Below are positions 47,169 to 60,015 of a stretch of DNA of 64,000 nucleotides, piece by piece (the first letter of the stretch is position 1; each line of letters starts with the position of its first letter). Under the pieces are notes generated by a model, which saw only the letters and a program-made list of their open reading frames with translations, did no database searches and had not been told where the DNA came from. Source of the stretch: Catonia carolina (lineage: Eukaryota; Arthropoda; Insecta; Hemiptera; Achilidae). The stretch lies in NCBI GenBank assembly GCA_035578175.1, contig JAQMRL010000003.1, positions 104,086,969 through 104,150,968 of the forward strand, written 5' to 3'. The translations under genes and the position numbers were made by a program.

Positions 47169-48645
47169 AATATTAATTATAGATTGTTCGTTCGTGGGAA
47201 ATGTTGAAGTGATTATCAGAAAGTGAATAATTTTTTAGGGGGGTATATTTTTTACATTTGTCCCCTTTTCCAATTGTCAATTATTATAAACATTTGATTG
47301 GGGATGCCTTGTAATAATATATTAAACAAAACAAGAAATAAATGGAAAGCTTTCAGATGAACACTCTGTATAAAAGAACAGGGATAACCCCTTTATGATA
47401 GAAGGGGATAAAAGGGGGATCAGCCGAGACAGCCTCTATCCACTTGTAACTTATTGAATCAATACTTAACAATAATTATATATAAATACCCATCATTATT
47501 TTTAGTATAATGTTATAATATCAATAAAAAAAATTTATTTTTTACATTCAATGAAGATAAAAACATTGATAAAAATTGATTATTAATTCTCTTATATGAT
47601 TTTTGTTTGGCTATAGAAGGTAGACTAAACATTTGTCTTTACACTCAGTCAATCTGAATAAAATTTAATCAATTTATAGCAAGGAAAATGAGGTTATACA
47701 TGTTTCAAACATCTAATTAATAGCCTGAATAGTCTTAGCTTATAAGTAAAAAGAAATAAAAAATCCAGTGCCGGTTTTAAGTGAAATATCATCCAAAATA
47801 TCATTAGTCTGTAGTATCCACGTCAAAAAATTAGGGGTGTAATCCATTTTCACTTTAAGGGAACAGTATCAAATTACTACTGTATTTGAATTAAAAAAGT
47901 TACATTACATTTAAGACAATTAAAAATTTTCACTTTGGGTAGGTGCTAGTCCTAGGTCAGAAAAAATTTTTCTGCCCAATATGAATACTAAGTTGAACTG
48001 TTAGATAAAGTATGAGATACTTTTAGTAAAAATACACGAATAATAACAATTGAGTAATTACAGTTTGTTCTGGCTGTACTTGGACCTATTAGAACTTGTG
48101 ATTGGTCAAGTTATAGGAGTATGGGACTGATATTTTAGACTAGATATGTGAGTACTGGGAACAGGAAAGTATCAGCTTAGTTCTGGTTTTTGTCTAAAGC
48201 ACCCTCAGAGAAGTGCAGCTATTGTTTCTGCTTAGACCATTGTACAACTAAAGTGCAAGTGTAATTGGTAACTTGTTCCTGATACAAGATGTAAAGGGTA
48301 ATTTTTTGCAATATCGATTCTTCTACCTAGTACATCACTTTAACCTGGTCCAAAATGTCAGTCTTAACAACTTACCCCATCGCTTGAAATCCATTATTGA
48401 AACTATCTCCTTTCCTCTTTCAGGTGTCACAAAATTCAAGTTTGGCCCCTGACAAATGAACATCTAAGTATTAAGTAAAAATTTGCTAACATTTATAAAT
48501 AACAAACAGCAGAAGCTGAGACTTAAATGTACAGTCAGTTTAATGAACTTATAAGTAAATAGGTAACAATTTTAAACTTAGTACTTTTATCTGAAAGTTT
48601 ACACACTATTGTGTACTTCATAAAAATATAGTAGACCCTCCATAA
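47169..48645. other. AT-rich stretch, nothing recognised
   Basis: No coding or repeat structure I can support, apart from diffuse similarity of the phrase AATTGGTAACTTGTTCCTGATA near 48,260 to sequence near 44,833. Confidence 0.4.
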
Positions 48646-49394
48646 AAAATATGTTTATTTTTTTGTTTATTTTTAATGTTTTATTACTAATGTTATGTTA
48701 TAATTGTTCATTATTTGAATTAGCAAGAGAAAGTCTTGTGAGTGTTTCACACCAGATTTTTTAAAAATCATTATGTACAACAATGTTCAAAATAAATATT
48801 GTAGTTGCTGCAGCAACATTTTAAGATGGTTACATATCAATTTTACAATGAAAATTTATATATTTTCAGACTGTAAAATTTATTATTTAAAAATTCCGTG
48901 GTTGGTTTCGTGGGTGAATAAGCACTCTTACACCATTTTAGCAATAACAAGTACTGTGGCCCGTAGTTATTTACTATACAGATATTGGAATGTTATGTTG
49001 GTTGTTTAAATTTTTGTTCTCATAGTCATCATTTATGCCATAATTTTGAAATTCGGCATCATTAATAAAATCTATATGAGAAATAACTCAGTGCATCATT
49101 ACTTGTTACAGTTAATACAGTAAAAGGGAGGTCCCTAACCCATGAAATAAACCACGACATTTTTACATAAATTCTGCAATTTCTGAAAAAAAAAATATAT
49201 AAATTTATCATTGTAAAATTTTTATATAACCATCTTAAAATGTTGCTACACACACTACAATTTATTTTGATTGTTGTTGTACATAATGATTTAAAAAAAA
49301 GTCTGGTGTGAAACACCCACACAACTTTCTCTTGCCAATGCAAATAATGAACAATATAACTTAATATTAGTAATAAAACATTAGAAATAAACAA
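48646..49394. repeat. Head-to-head family A ends forming a large inverted repeat
   Basis: The left arm (GTTTATTTTTAATGTTTTATT, GCAAGAGAAAGTCTTGTGAG, CACACCAGATTTTTT, ACATTTTAAGATGGTTA) is mirrored on the right (TAACCATCTTAAAATGT, AAGTCTGGTGTG, ACTTTCTCTTGCC, AAAACATTAGAAATAAAC). Arms are about 320 bp. The right arm continues into the family A copy at 49.3 kb. Confidence 0.75.
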
Positions 49395-50185
49395 AAAACT
49401 AACCTCAAAAACATAACCTTATTTTAATTATGAGTGGATGATGCAAAATGAAAACCAACCTTAGTTTGTCTTAATAATATGGAATAACACTCTTCACGCT
49501 AAACTAGGCTCTGTTGAGAGAAATGCTTAATTAAAAAATTGTAGATCTTTTAATTTTCTATAAATTTGATTATACACACCTTTGTCATAAAATGAATATT
49601 AAAGCCGAAATATTAAAACAATTTTCTTTACAGATTTTCATGAAAAAAACCAGAAAATCACTAATTACCACTAAACGAAGCATTACACAAAAAAATATTT
49701 GAAATAAAAGTTGTAGGGTTTTAAATTTTCTACAACTTTGATTATATATACATTTTTGTGCTAAAATACATATTAAGGCTGCAAAAAAAAAAACTCAAGA
49801 CTACAGCCTCCGCAAGATTTTCGGCAGACATGGTGCCTACCCTATCTTGTAGAACATAAAAAATTTAGTAAATGAGGTGTTTTTTAAAAAATCATTGGAT
49901 CAGTTTTTAGAAAATAGCAATCAAGTGAAAAATTACATGAATAAACTACTATTTCTGTTTGACCGATTTTGATGAAAATGTTCATGTTGGGTCCTCAGTG
50001 GTACCTGACTCAAGTTCCATGTTTCAACTTCGTACCATATTCTGTTCTTTAGATATTTCGTTTACACACACAAATCAATCGCTAAAAACATGTTTTCTGG
50101 GTTCAGGGGTTCTGAAAATGTGTATATGTGGTGAAAAATCTTGAAAACACTATGTTCCTACCTAATATTCATACAGCCCAAGAGA
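49290..50185 (+). mobile_element. Family A repeat, full-length diverged copy
   Basis: Begins GTCTGGTGTGAAACACCC and ACTTTCTCTTGCCAATGC, runs through GTTGTAGGGTTTTAAATTTTC, TATCTTGTAGAACATAAAAA and TTCTGTTCTTTAGATATTTCG, and ends CCCAAGAGAAAG. Same order and length as the copy at 2.6 kb. Confidence 0.8.
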
Positions 50186-50189
50186 AAGA

Positions 50190-52420
50190 AAGATAAAGAA
50201 AGGAAGAGCATGAGATAGATTTAAGATAACTTTTGGAGCTTTATCAAGTCAGAGAGGACATCATATGTCCTCTCATGTCCTCTAAATGTCATAATATGGT
50301 AGTGTTGGGGTGATTTTTTGGTGATATACTTTGGATTAGGTGCAACTGACATACAGAACAATTTCTTGGTACATTTAGTTTCAGGAACAAGTTACAGATT
50401 ACCCATGTACTTTTTTGAGTAGCAGACTAAGCGGCAACAACAGTTGGATTGCACCAAGATGGTGCACTGTGCCTGAAGGCAGAACTCAGACAATCTTCTA
50501 TTCCTAATACTCACTTGTTTCAGTCTCCCTATGACTTACCCATCACCGGTTCTGATGAGTCCAAAGTTCAGCAAAAATAATTATCATTCTTCACTCGATA
50601 TTTCTGAATCGATGTTAAAATTGTCAGATCCTTTGTGTCAGTATGGTTCAATACCCATACAAGTTGTACCAGAAACAGAAAAATCTTGTTTTAACTCAAG
50701 ACTATAACATGGTGTTGATACACTACTCTTTTCACTCATTTAAAAAAGGAGCTCCGTCTCCAAAAATCTGTAATCTTTAAGCATATACATTTTTTCGCGT
50801 TTGTAGTATATTTAAGTAAATAAATAATAAAATTGCAGTTTTAATGAATTATTGTATGATGCAATACAATATTTCATTCTACAATATTTTTTGACAAAAT
50901 TTTATAAAAAAAATAGCAATTAAACTGCTAAACTATAAAAAAAAACAATGACAAGTAGAGAAAAAATAGTTAGCACACTGTAATAATCGTAAATTTAACA
51001 AAATTATCTTTAGAAAAATACTGAAAATTTATTGATTAATTAATACATACACATACAAGTGCACAAATTCTTTAAAAATTAATCTATCTTAATTCAGACA
51101 ACAAATTGTATGAAATTTCATATATTTAGTATTTAATATACATGATTTTATTTCTCTACAACTAATTTTTACACGTACATAAAAACATTTACAATTTATT
51201 GACACAATTACTATATCATTTGTTAAAACAAATTTTATTTCATATCAGGCCGTTAAAAATAAATAGTAATATTTAAAAGGAACATCTATTAAAATTTTAG
51301 GCTTAAGACTGAAATATTTATATAGGTACTTTAGTACACCAATTAATGCAAATTAATTGGAATGGTTAATTAACATGATTGATCTTAACTTTCTTATAAT
51401 ATTTTTTTTTGGAGAATATACTTAAACTATAAAACATTTTCTTGGATTTTTATTGAATTAACTTAAAAAAGAATTAGAATATGAGATTTGTGGTTTAAAA
51501 ACATACCCAAAAAATTCTTTTTGCATCTGCATTTACCATGCAAATGTAATAAGTTTAATAAAATTGATGGAGTCTTTTAAATAATCAGTTTCTTAAATTC
51601 TGTCTAGAGCACATACTTATCTTCATGGTCAATTGATTATGTATAAAACTGTTGGACTTATGAATAACATTAGAAGCTGAGAAACTTTAAACTCCAGTAT
51701 CTAATGGTTAGCAGCACTGTGTTGTTATGATAAGTGGATAATAGAAAGAGATGGAAAAATACAGAAGTACAATTGGCACGTATTTGTTACCCCGCCCTTG
51801 AAGCATGGTGGGAAGTAGAACAAAATATTATCCATATTTGTATAAAGAAATCACTTTCTTTAAGAAACTGCAATCCATTTTTTAAATTCTCTCACAACAG
51901 TGCACAAATTGCTTTTAAAAATTAAAAATAATAATATGAAGTAGTTGTATTGTATGTTTAGTTTAGAACCTTTCCAGCTTATCTGGAGCAGCTGCTATCA
52001 TAATATCAATACGACATAACAATACATGACGGTACACACAATTTTAGTTCATAACTCTACCAATTAAACACTTGGCCTGGTTTAGTAGTACAGTACTTCA
52101 GGACAAATTCATCATAATTTAACTGAACATTTTCTAAACTGAAAAGAGTTAAGCTTATCAGATGAGTGTATACCGGGCAAACCACTCTGGTGATCATTTA
52201 TTTCTTTACTGAACCCATCAGGGCTTTCATTGATCAAAATATTTTATGTTACTGTGTTCTTTTTTTTTAAATATAAAACATAAAAACATAAGACAATTCA
52301 TTGCTGTATAACAGTCTATATTCTTGGTTACCTCTAATTCCATTTTAGGTATTTGACTATTTCCCGATTGACATACTTAAAGATGCCAGGTTTTTTCCAT
52401 TATTTTTTTAGTTCATGTTA
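50190..52420. other. AT-rich stretch, nothing recognised
   Basis: No exon or complete element supported. A short direct repeat (ACATCATATGTCCTCTCATG) near 50,257 is local. Confidence 0.4.
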
Positions 52421-52424
52421 TCTC

Positions 52425-52530
52425 GAGTTTGATTCCATAACAAGTCAGGTATTTTTTCATCATTTCATCTATCACCCATTATCGTCTGCATTAGCAATAA
52501 TTTGCAAAACAGTCAGAAGTAAAACAAAAA
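52425..52530 (+). repeat. SINE body fragment
   Basis: AGTCAGGTATTTTTTCATC, CATCTATCACCCATTATCG, TCTGCATTAGCAATAATTTG and CAAAACAGTCAGA match the 3' body of the SINE at 9.1 kb. Confidence 0.65.
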
Positions 52531-52539
52531 CATAAAGTA

Positions 52540-52685
52540 ACATCACATCAACAGCTATATTATTAGCGACTACTGGAATGGTGGGTTTGAATGAATAATA
52601 AAATCCAGACCATAGTAGCCAAGGATAGAAACCAGGAACACTTGATTTGCAACATAGAATACTAACCACTGGACCACGAAGTTGA
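52540..52685 (-). mobile_element. tRNA-derived SINE, reverse orientation
   Basis: The reverse complement reads TTCGTGGTCCAGTGGTTAGT (A-box region) and TGGTTTCTATCCTTGGC (degenerate B box). It abuts the plus-strand SINE fragment in a tail-to-tail arrangement. Confidence 0.6.
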
Positions 52686-53439
52686 CTATTTCAGATTTAT
52701 TGTGGTAGAATATACGCAATAAATGAGAAATTTTGTTATATACTTTATTTTAATACATGGGGATTTTAAAGTTGGTAACTCCATCAAGCCACTTAAGTTA
52801 CTTTAACATTTTCGTTGATAAAATGTATTCTTTTTTGGTTATTCTATAAAATAACTCTAAACTAATGGCGGATTGATTCGAGGTTAGAATTTCACTCTTA
52901 ATTTGGTGGATAGAAGGCTTAATTTTAAACAGATTTTCTAACATTTTGTATTATTATTTTATTTGCAATCCCCCATATTTTAATTAAGAAAAGTAGAAGG
53001 CTTGAAGTGAGACATGAATGGGAAGAACGGGAATAAGGTGAATTAAAAAGAATACTCTTTTAAAAAATTCACTGTTTAAGTTTAGATTAATATAACTTAT
53101 CCAGTTTATGTTAATGGTACACCATCCTTCCATCCCACCTTGTTGAAATATGCATGTAATTCAACATTTATTAAAAACATTTAAAGGTGTTCAAAAGAAA
53201 TTAATTGCAGTGATTTATTGTAAATTATGTTTATAGAGGTTCCTCAGATTATCAAATTTGTGAGTTTATTTAAATTTTAAATTTGGCCCATTTACTTGAA
53301 TGGAATATAAAAATGAAATAAATCATCTCAAAAGAGTTACTACTTAATCTTTATTTTAACCTATAAATATAATACAAACTGTGGTCATCCGATTTTAAAT
53401 CCAAATGCACCTGGTGTCAACTGTATTATCGGAACTCGC

Positions 53440-54147
53440 ATTTAAAAATTTTATTTGTAATGCTGCTGTGGCAGCAAAATAAATTGTTTTTCTGCACTTC
53501 CAGCTCTAGAAAGTCCGACATAAAGTTGTCCATGAGTGAAGGAAGCACTCTTGTCTCAAATCGATGCCCACCGTTTTAAATGTTTTTCCCTGCGATTTAA
53601 CAGAATTGAATAGAATGCATAGAAGAATACCGATGGAAAAGACAGAGACAGTTATATATGGCTGGGATAAGAGATGGTAATACGTGGGTGCGGTACGCAG
53701 AGTAATTGGAAATATATGACTCATTTACTACCTGTCGAATGAAAACAAATATATGAAATAGAGTACAAAAATAAAAATTTTGAATATTTCCAAATTTTTA
53801 ATGTTTTTGGAATCTAATGTTATACTTCACATTTTTCTGTGAAATATAAAAGTTAAATCGTCCTTCTAGCCCAAAAGATACACCATCCAGAGGACTTAGA
53901 AAAAATAATAGTGCTATGCACCCGATAAACTAAAACACGCGACATCGTCACAGTTTAAGTTGCTTAACTCACTTAATTAAAGTTACGTAAAGTTGCAAAA
54001 TAGCCTATATTGATCAGGAAGCTCTAAGCTATGCAACAATGAAAGATTTTTTAAAATCAGTTCTGTAGTTTCTGAGATTACCTCATACAAACAAACAAAC
54101 AAACAAACAAACAAACAGACGTTTCTTCTTTATTATATTAGTATAGA
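53440..54147 (-). mobile_element. Helitron fragment: 5' end plus helicase relic
   Basis: The minus strand starts TCTATACTAATATAATAAAG after a host A (54,148), a Helitron-type 5' end followed by a CAAA microsatellite. At the other side (53,456-53,724) lies helicase sequence: SVKSQGKTFKTVGIDLRQEC, then after a frameshift THGQLYVGLSRAGS. This is the final PIF1-like helicase block (SQG.TF..VG(I/V)DLR....HGQLYVALSR). The Rep and most of the helicase are missing and no CTAG hairpin is seen, so the element is a deleted, dead copy, or two Helitron pieces side by side. Confidence 0.75.
54095..54119. repeat. CAAA microsatellite
   Basis: Seven or so CAAA units in a row, followed by CAGACGTTTC. Such runs are common just inside this type of element end. 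Confidence 0.9.
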
Positions 54148-54688
54148 TGGGTACCAAAATATTTAGGTAAATGTCTTCTACAACAATAACCGCGGTTATT
54201 ATTTTTATAGTGTAATTAATTTAGGCCATATTTTTACAAAATTATTAACATGAGGAGAAATGTATGTACAAGTGTCTACTTAAATGAATTTAATTCAACA
54301 TTATTTTTATGATAAAAATTCTGTTTTTGTGGTAAATTAATTAAAAAATAATTATAAAATTCCTTTCTTAATTAAAATTATTTTAATTTTAAAAATGTTT
54401 ACAAGTACTTACGTATTCACAATTAAATATTTTGCCGGCATGGTTTTTAATATTATTAATATCAGAATATTTCTAATCAATGTGTTTAATTCGTTCTCAT
54501 TTAAAAATATTTTACATCAGTATTTTTTAAATATAGTTACCTCATTTAATTAAAAAAAACCTGCCAAGGTAGCCTACTGATGTAACCAAACTAACCTAAC
54601 TGTATCACAGTTGAACAAATCCAGGTAACTCAAACTTTCGATAGTATAATACTTTTGCTGCTTTACTATAAACTACTAAGGTTATTAG

Positions 54689-55731
54689 CAGTGGCGGATT
54701 TAACACAAGTTTGAAGAGGGGTCACTACCGGGGGGGTCTGGGGGGTATTCTATACCTCTCATGAGAGCGGGGAGCCTCCCCCGGGAAATTTTTTATTAAA
54801 ATACACATCTTAAAAACACATTTTTGCGCATTTCTGAATCTAAAATTGTTATAAACTGTTACAACCTGCCCATAACAGACAGGTGGAGTGTCAAATTATT
54901 TACACTCAATCTGTTCGTTGCAGGGATAAAATAAATAATTCTGTTTCTTATCACATGGTCAGCCAATTAAATGACTGAATCATTTAAGACAGAAGAGGTA
55001 GAGGAGTAAAAGACACTAATCATACTTATCTCCTCTGAAATTAATTAATTTCATTATACAGCCAGATCCTGTGATGAATGAAGTGAAGGTGTCATTTGCA
55101 GAGTGGAAAATATCTGCTATTCAGAGGGAAGGGTATGCTGATAAGCGTACTTTTCCATTCAGTGAGGAAGGCAATGGTAAACCACCTCACTCCTCGTATT
55201 AGTAAAACCTCAACAGGTTCAAACCAGCCTTTCGGCTGATAACCTAAACAGCACACCGTTACAACAGACAAAATGGAACAATTTTAGATGTATAAGAAAT
55301 TTGAAGATAGGGAATAGATTACTATTGCTAATTTGAAATTTAAAAGAATTTTATATCATAATGGCTCATACAACAAAGAAAATACCTATGAAAATAATTT
55401 ATTGGTAAAGGTTTACAGTAATATAAACACTTACTTACATAAAACTATTTGTTATGTTAGTGACTTACTAAATTTGTTGAATTACGAAAGGGTAAAATCA
55501 AGAAAAGAATTACGTACTACAAATTACTTATAGTTTATTTGTGTAAAATAAACTGTTGAGACAGTTCGATTAAGTACATCTTTACACAAAAACAAAACGT
55601 TGTTTGATTTCGAAATACAAAGATTTTGTGTTAAGCTGAAATATGCATTTTGTATTTATAAATATACAAAAAACTATTACAAAAATTTGGAGGGGTCATG
55701 ACCCCTGTGACCCCCTCTAAATCCGCCGCTG
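54689..55731. mobile_element. hAT-type element with perfect 8-bp target duplication
   Basis: GTTATTAG flanks the unit at 54,681-54,688 and 55,732-55,739. The ends CAGTGGCGGATTTA and TAAATCCGCCGCTG are inverted, followed inward by GAGGGGTCAC and its complement. An 8-bp duplication and CAG...CTG ends indicate the hAT superfamily. An open frame at 55,333-55,533 (KFKRILYHNGSYNKENTYEN...) is not recognisable as transposase. Carries a nested SINE at 54,866-55,257. Confidence 0.9.
54866..55257 (+). mobile_element. Hairpin-tailed SINE nested in the hAT element
   Basis: Flanked by GTTACAAC at 54,858-54,865 and 55,258-55,265. Starts CTGCCCATAACAGACAGG and ends CAGCCTTTCGGCTGATAACC then TAAACAGCACACC. 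The duplication proves insertion into the hAT copy, giving a relative age: hAT first, SINE later. Confidence 0.9.
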
Positions 55732-55769
55732 GTTATTAGCTACTAGTTAGGGTGTTAACAATGTAAGAA

Positions 55770-55890
55770 CGAGCCGCCTCTGTGGCTCAGTGGTTAGAGC
55801 GTTAGACTGTACACTGCAAAGCGGAAGGTCACGGTTAGATTTCCGGCCAGGGACTAAATATTATAAGTTACAACCCACTGATTCCATACC
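55770..55890 (+). mobile_element. tRNA-derived SINE head
   Basis: CTGTGGCTCAGTGGTTAGAG (A-box region) and GGTCACGGTTAGATTTCCGG (degenerate B box) are followed by TATTATAAGTTACAACCCAC. The 5' stem GCCGCCTCTG could look like a tRNA, but the 3' acceptor and the B box are wrong. Confidence 0.65.
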
Positions 55891-56435
55891 GTAATCCATT
55901 TTCAGCTTTTCAGCATTGAGACGTAAATAAAATGGAGCAAATGCTTATGAACATGAAACTGAAGCAAAGGTCAAGTTTCTGAGCAGAAGGTAGAAGTAAG
56001 AGCATTTGCTTTTCTGTATGAATAACCTGTATAGGTTCTCTTCATTTCTGAAGGCTTCTCCTTTATGTCATTAAAATTCAGTGGTTTTATAAGATTTAAA
56101 GTTTTTAAAGTGTGTCTATTGATAAAGGTACTTAAAAAAAGGTCTAGGATAAAGGTAATTTAAATCATAAAGTTCCATTTCCATTTATTCCCTCAAGGAG
56201 TAAAACCATTTTTACTGAGCATGTGCTTCTGAGCAAAACAATGAGGTTAATATTTATTGAAGGATCTTTTTAAAGAAAGCGGAGCAAAAGAATTTGGTCT
56301 GTTTTAATTACATGACCATTAAATCAATCAAGATTCAATATTTTTGTATATAATTGTAGCACTAATTCTTATGAAACAGTCTTCTGTAATAATTTAATAA
56401 TAATATTTTATAACTACTCGTAAGTTTGAAGATTT

Positions 56436-57114
56436 ACTATCGGTTTCATAATCGGAGACACCCGAGTTTGAACCTTTGCATCTCCAAAACTATGAGTCGG
56501 ATTTTAATATACTTTTTATCAAAATTTAGCTCATTTTATTCTGCGTTGACCTAACAGTCCTATATTTTTAATGTTGTTTAAAAATTGCCATATTTTATCG
56601 AGGTTGGAAGGAAAAAAGACCCGGTTTTTTGCTACCGCAACAAATTTCATGGGTTTAGAGGCGTATAACTCGATAATTATTCGACTGAAAAGTTTGAAAT
56701 TTTAACACAGCATAGACAATTATATTCTTACAGTGTGCACGAAATTTCAAATTCGTACGTTATTTAAATTTTTATTTATTAACAATTTTCTGAACCCTTC
56801 TGAACCCTAATATTCTGTTTGAAATTTCGTACCGGCTGTAAGAATATAATTTGTCTATGTTGTGTTAAAATTTCAAACTTTTCGGTCAAATAATTATCGA
56901 GTTACACGCCTCTAAACGCATGAAACTTTTTGCAGTAGCAAAAATCCAACCTCGATATGGCAATTTTTAAACAACATTAAAAATATGTGACTGTTATAGG
57001 GAAACCGAGAATAAAATGAGCTAAATTTTGATGTACCGTATGTTAAAATCCGACTCATAGTTTTGGAGATGCAAGGGTTCAAACTCCGGTGTCTATGATT
57101 ATGAAACCGATAGT
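56436..57114. mobile_element. Inverted-repeat (fold-back) element, about 680 bp
   Basis: The ends ACTATCGGTTTCATAATCGG and its complement (ATGAAACCGATAGT) are followed by about 300 bp of inverted similarity: AACTATGAGTCGGATTTTAA, AAATTTAGCTCATTTTATTC, AGAGGCGTATAACTCGAT, AATTATATTCTTACAG and their complements. The loop is about 40 bp. The sequence has no coding frame. Superfamily not identified. Confidence 0.85.
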
Positions 57115-57604
57115 AGTCAGGATCGGTCCCAGTTATATCTAGCTTATCAAAATTAAATTTATATATAGCTTAAAATATATTAAAATTATTATTTCCTCAT
57201 ACAGTTAACCCCAAAATGAGAGAAAAAAATTTGGGTGACCTGCTCCTAATAAAAATACGATAAAAACTTCCTATAAACGTAGATCCGAAAACGTTCCGTT
57301 TTGTGTCAGGTCGCAATTTGGCCCGAATTGAATAAATATATTATATGTATTCAATTTTATTGACAGTTTGTAATTAATATGGAAAAATGAGCTGCTCATT
57401 AAGATGAGTCTGTTATGGATAATTCTTTTAAATATTAAGTCAGATTCTCTTCTTTAAAATTAAAAAAATTTTAAAGATTCTTTAATGTTTGATATGTAGT
57501 TTCTGCATTCTTTAAAAAATATCGTTAAAAATTAATAACATCTATTAGCTTAAAAATAGTTAATTCGATTAAACGCATTTTTATAAAATCGTAAGATGTT
57601 AAAT

Positions 57605-57760
57605 TATCGCTTTGAGGGTTCAGTTGAGGAGTATACTTGACTGCTAAGCAAATTAGCCAGGTTCGATTCCCGAATAGGGCCTGGACGTAACCCACTGTTG
57701 CCGCTGTGCCGACATCTGCTGCAGTACTTAACCATTACTCATAAAAATCTTAACTTCTTT
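57605..57760 (+). mobile_element. SINE-like unit
   Basis: TTCAGTTGAGGAGTATACTTG, then CCAGGTTCGATTCCCGAATAG (B box) and GGCCTGGACGTAACCCACTG. The head is only loosely tRNA-like. Confidence 0.5.
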
Positions 57761-57839
57761 CCTTTCCTTTTTTACTTATTTGGATGATATTTAATTGGAT
57801 GGGAACGGTCATAATGAACAGCTTCGAAAATTTTGATAG

Positions 57840-57948
57840 CTTAATAACGAAGTTGCGTGTAGATTTTTACCTAGCCGGGAGTTGAACGAGGGACCTTCGG
57901 TTTAACAATTGAATTCTTTAACGGCTGAGCCACCGAAGCGGCGATCTA
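57840..57948 (-). mobile_element. tRNA-like SINE head, reverse orientation
   Basis: The reverse complement reads GCCGCTTCGGTGGCTCAGCC (A-box region) and GGTCCCTCGTTCAACTCCCG (B box). Resembles the SINE at 55.8 kb. Confidence 0.6.
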
Positions 57949-58616
57949 CTTAATTTTTATTTATAATTACCACTTAATTATTATTAGGTTTTCTGAACAT
58001 TTATAATGGAAAAAATACATAAATTCTCTTATATTTCTAGAATATAAATTTTTTATAATTTATTATTACAATTTCTGGTAAAAACATGAAAAAGTTATTA
58101 TTATTTTTTACCAAGATATGCACTAAATGATTTTATAGTTAAATGTATTTATTATTAAAGCTGTCTAGATGCTAGACATTATAATCAGTCATTTGATAAC
58201 ACAATACACTGTTTAGACACTAGACGAAGCGTGACGTCACATGCTGAACCCTTCATGTTGACTGACTGTTGCATATGTTACCGAGGCCGGTGCAAGTACC
58301 ATAGTTGATGCTCCAAAGTACTGTAACAAATAAAAATAAACTAATTAAAATTTATTTCAATTTACAATAATTTAATTAAATTTAAATATTCACCAAAATT
58401 ATTTTTACTTTAATTAAAGTCGCATCAACAATAGTTAACACATTATCAATGTGTAATTGAAACTTATACTAACACATCGTTAACTAGGTTATGTTCGGTC
58501 TGAGCCTGTACAAGACTACATCTCATTTACATACCATCCTCATATTATTGGGTTATAGGGTTACATAGTGTTCTTAAATTTAACAAATTTTAATGTAGAC
58601 TTTAGGGACTTTAAAA

Positions 58617-59016
58617 TGCCCATAATGGGCAGGTGGAGCGTTAAATTAATTGCACTTGATCTGTTGGTTCCAGGGCTATAAAAAATAGTTCTGTTTCTTA
58701 TCACATATCAGCCAATATACAACTGAACTATTTAAGAGCAGAAGAGGTAGAGGTGTAAAAGACACTAGTCAGAGTTATCTCCTCTGAGAGTAATGAATTT
58801 CACTATACAGCCAGACCTTGTGGTAAATGAAGTGAAGGTGTCATTCACCACAGGATGGAAAGTAGGTGCTTTTCGGAGGGCCTGGCATGCTGATAAGCAT
58901 ACTCTTTAAACTCAGTGAGGAAGACAATAGTAAACCACCTCACACCTCGTTTTTACTTAGTAAAACCTCTAGAGGTTCAAACCAGCTTTTCAGCTGTTGA
59001 CCTAAACAACAACAGA
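58617..59016 (+). mobile_element. Hairpin-tailed SINE
   Basis: Starts TGCCCATAATGGGCAGG, ends CAGCTTTTCAGCTGTTGACC then TAAACAACAACAG. A short TTTAAAA sequence flanks it on both sides (58,610-58,616 and 59,019-59,025), a probable target duplication. Confidence 0.85.
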
Positions 59017-59869
59017 GATTTAAAACATAGAATAGGTTTTAACGTTCACAAAATTGTATCATGAATACTCGTATATAATTCATGACACTTGATCGATAAA
59101 ATGGTTTAATAAGATAAAATTTATTTGTTAAAATTTATTCCGTAATATTAACAATAGATTCAAATGGATTTGACTGTATTAACTAATGAATAAGTGGAAA
59201 AAGTTATCGTGTGATGTAAATGAACAAGCAGAGCATTATGTGACGTTGCAGAAACAGTTAAGGGAATTAATAAGATTCGAAAAACTTTTGAGAAAAATAA
59301 TCAACAGTATACGTTAATAGAGATTGGTGCTGAAACTTTGACAATACATGCATCAGTAGAATGGAAGAAGAAAACTAAAACAAATAGCTCACGTTTAATT
59401 CATTTAAAATAAAACCATGTTTAACAGAAGGTGTATGCAGGAGATAAGAAGTTCAATAAAATAAACTTAGAAATCTTTTTGTAAATTGAAACAATTATTA
59501 CAATTGAAAAAGGAGTTAATACTAAATTAAATCATAGATCTGATAAATGTTTCGAGGAATAAGGTATAATTGAAAAATTTTGGGTAGAAAAATTCTCTCG
59601 ACTTTCACTTCTTTTTTTATTTTTATTTATTAATTGACTAGCAACTGCATACGTAAATAACGTAGGCATATTTAATGAGGGTTTTTAATTGCTTACTGAG
59701 TTTTGAAAGCAAGTAATTATTAATTTACTAATGTTTCAATATAAGTCATAATTTTTGAAACATTGCGAAAACTGTTGTCAAATTGTTTAAACCAATTTTT
59801 TTTTGTTTCTAATAAAGTTGTAAAAATATTAGGTCTAGTAAAAATATTTAATCAGGAACTATATTGTTC

Positions 59870-60015
59870 TATAGAAACAATGGAAGAAACAATCATCACA
59901 AGATAAATAAGATTCTTTGGACATTTGGTTAGAATGAATGTGAACATATTGAACAAAAGGATCTTTGACAAAATGCACCAATTAAAAACAAAAAGAAGAG
60001 AGCATTAGTGTGAAA
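59870..60015 (+). pseudogene. LINE ORF2 C-terminal relic
   Basis: Reads SIETMEETIITR, then IRFFGHLVRMNVNILNKRIF and LKTKRRE with stops. The FFGHL.RM block is the LINE zinc-finger/tail region. Cut by the inverted-repeat block that follows. Confidence 0.6.
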
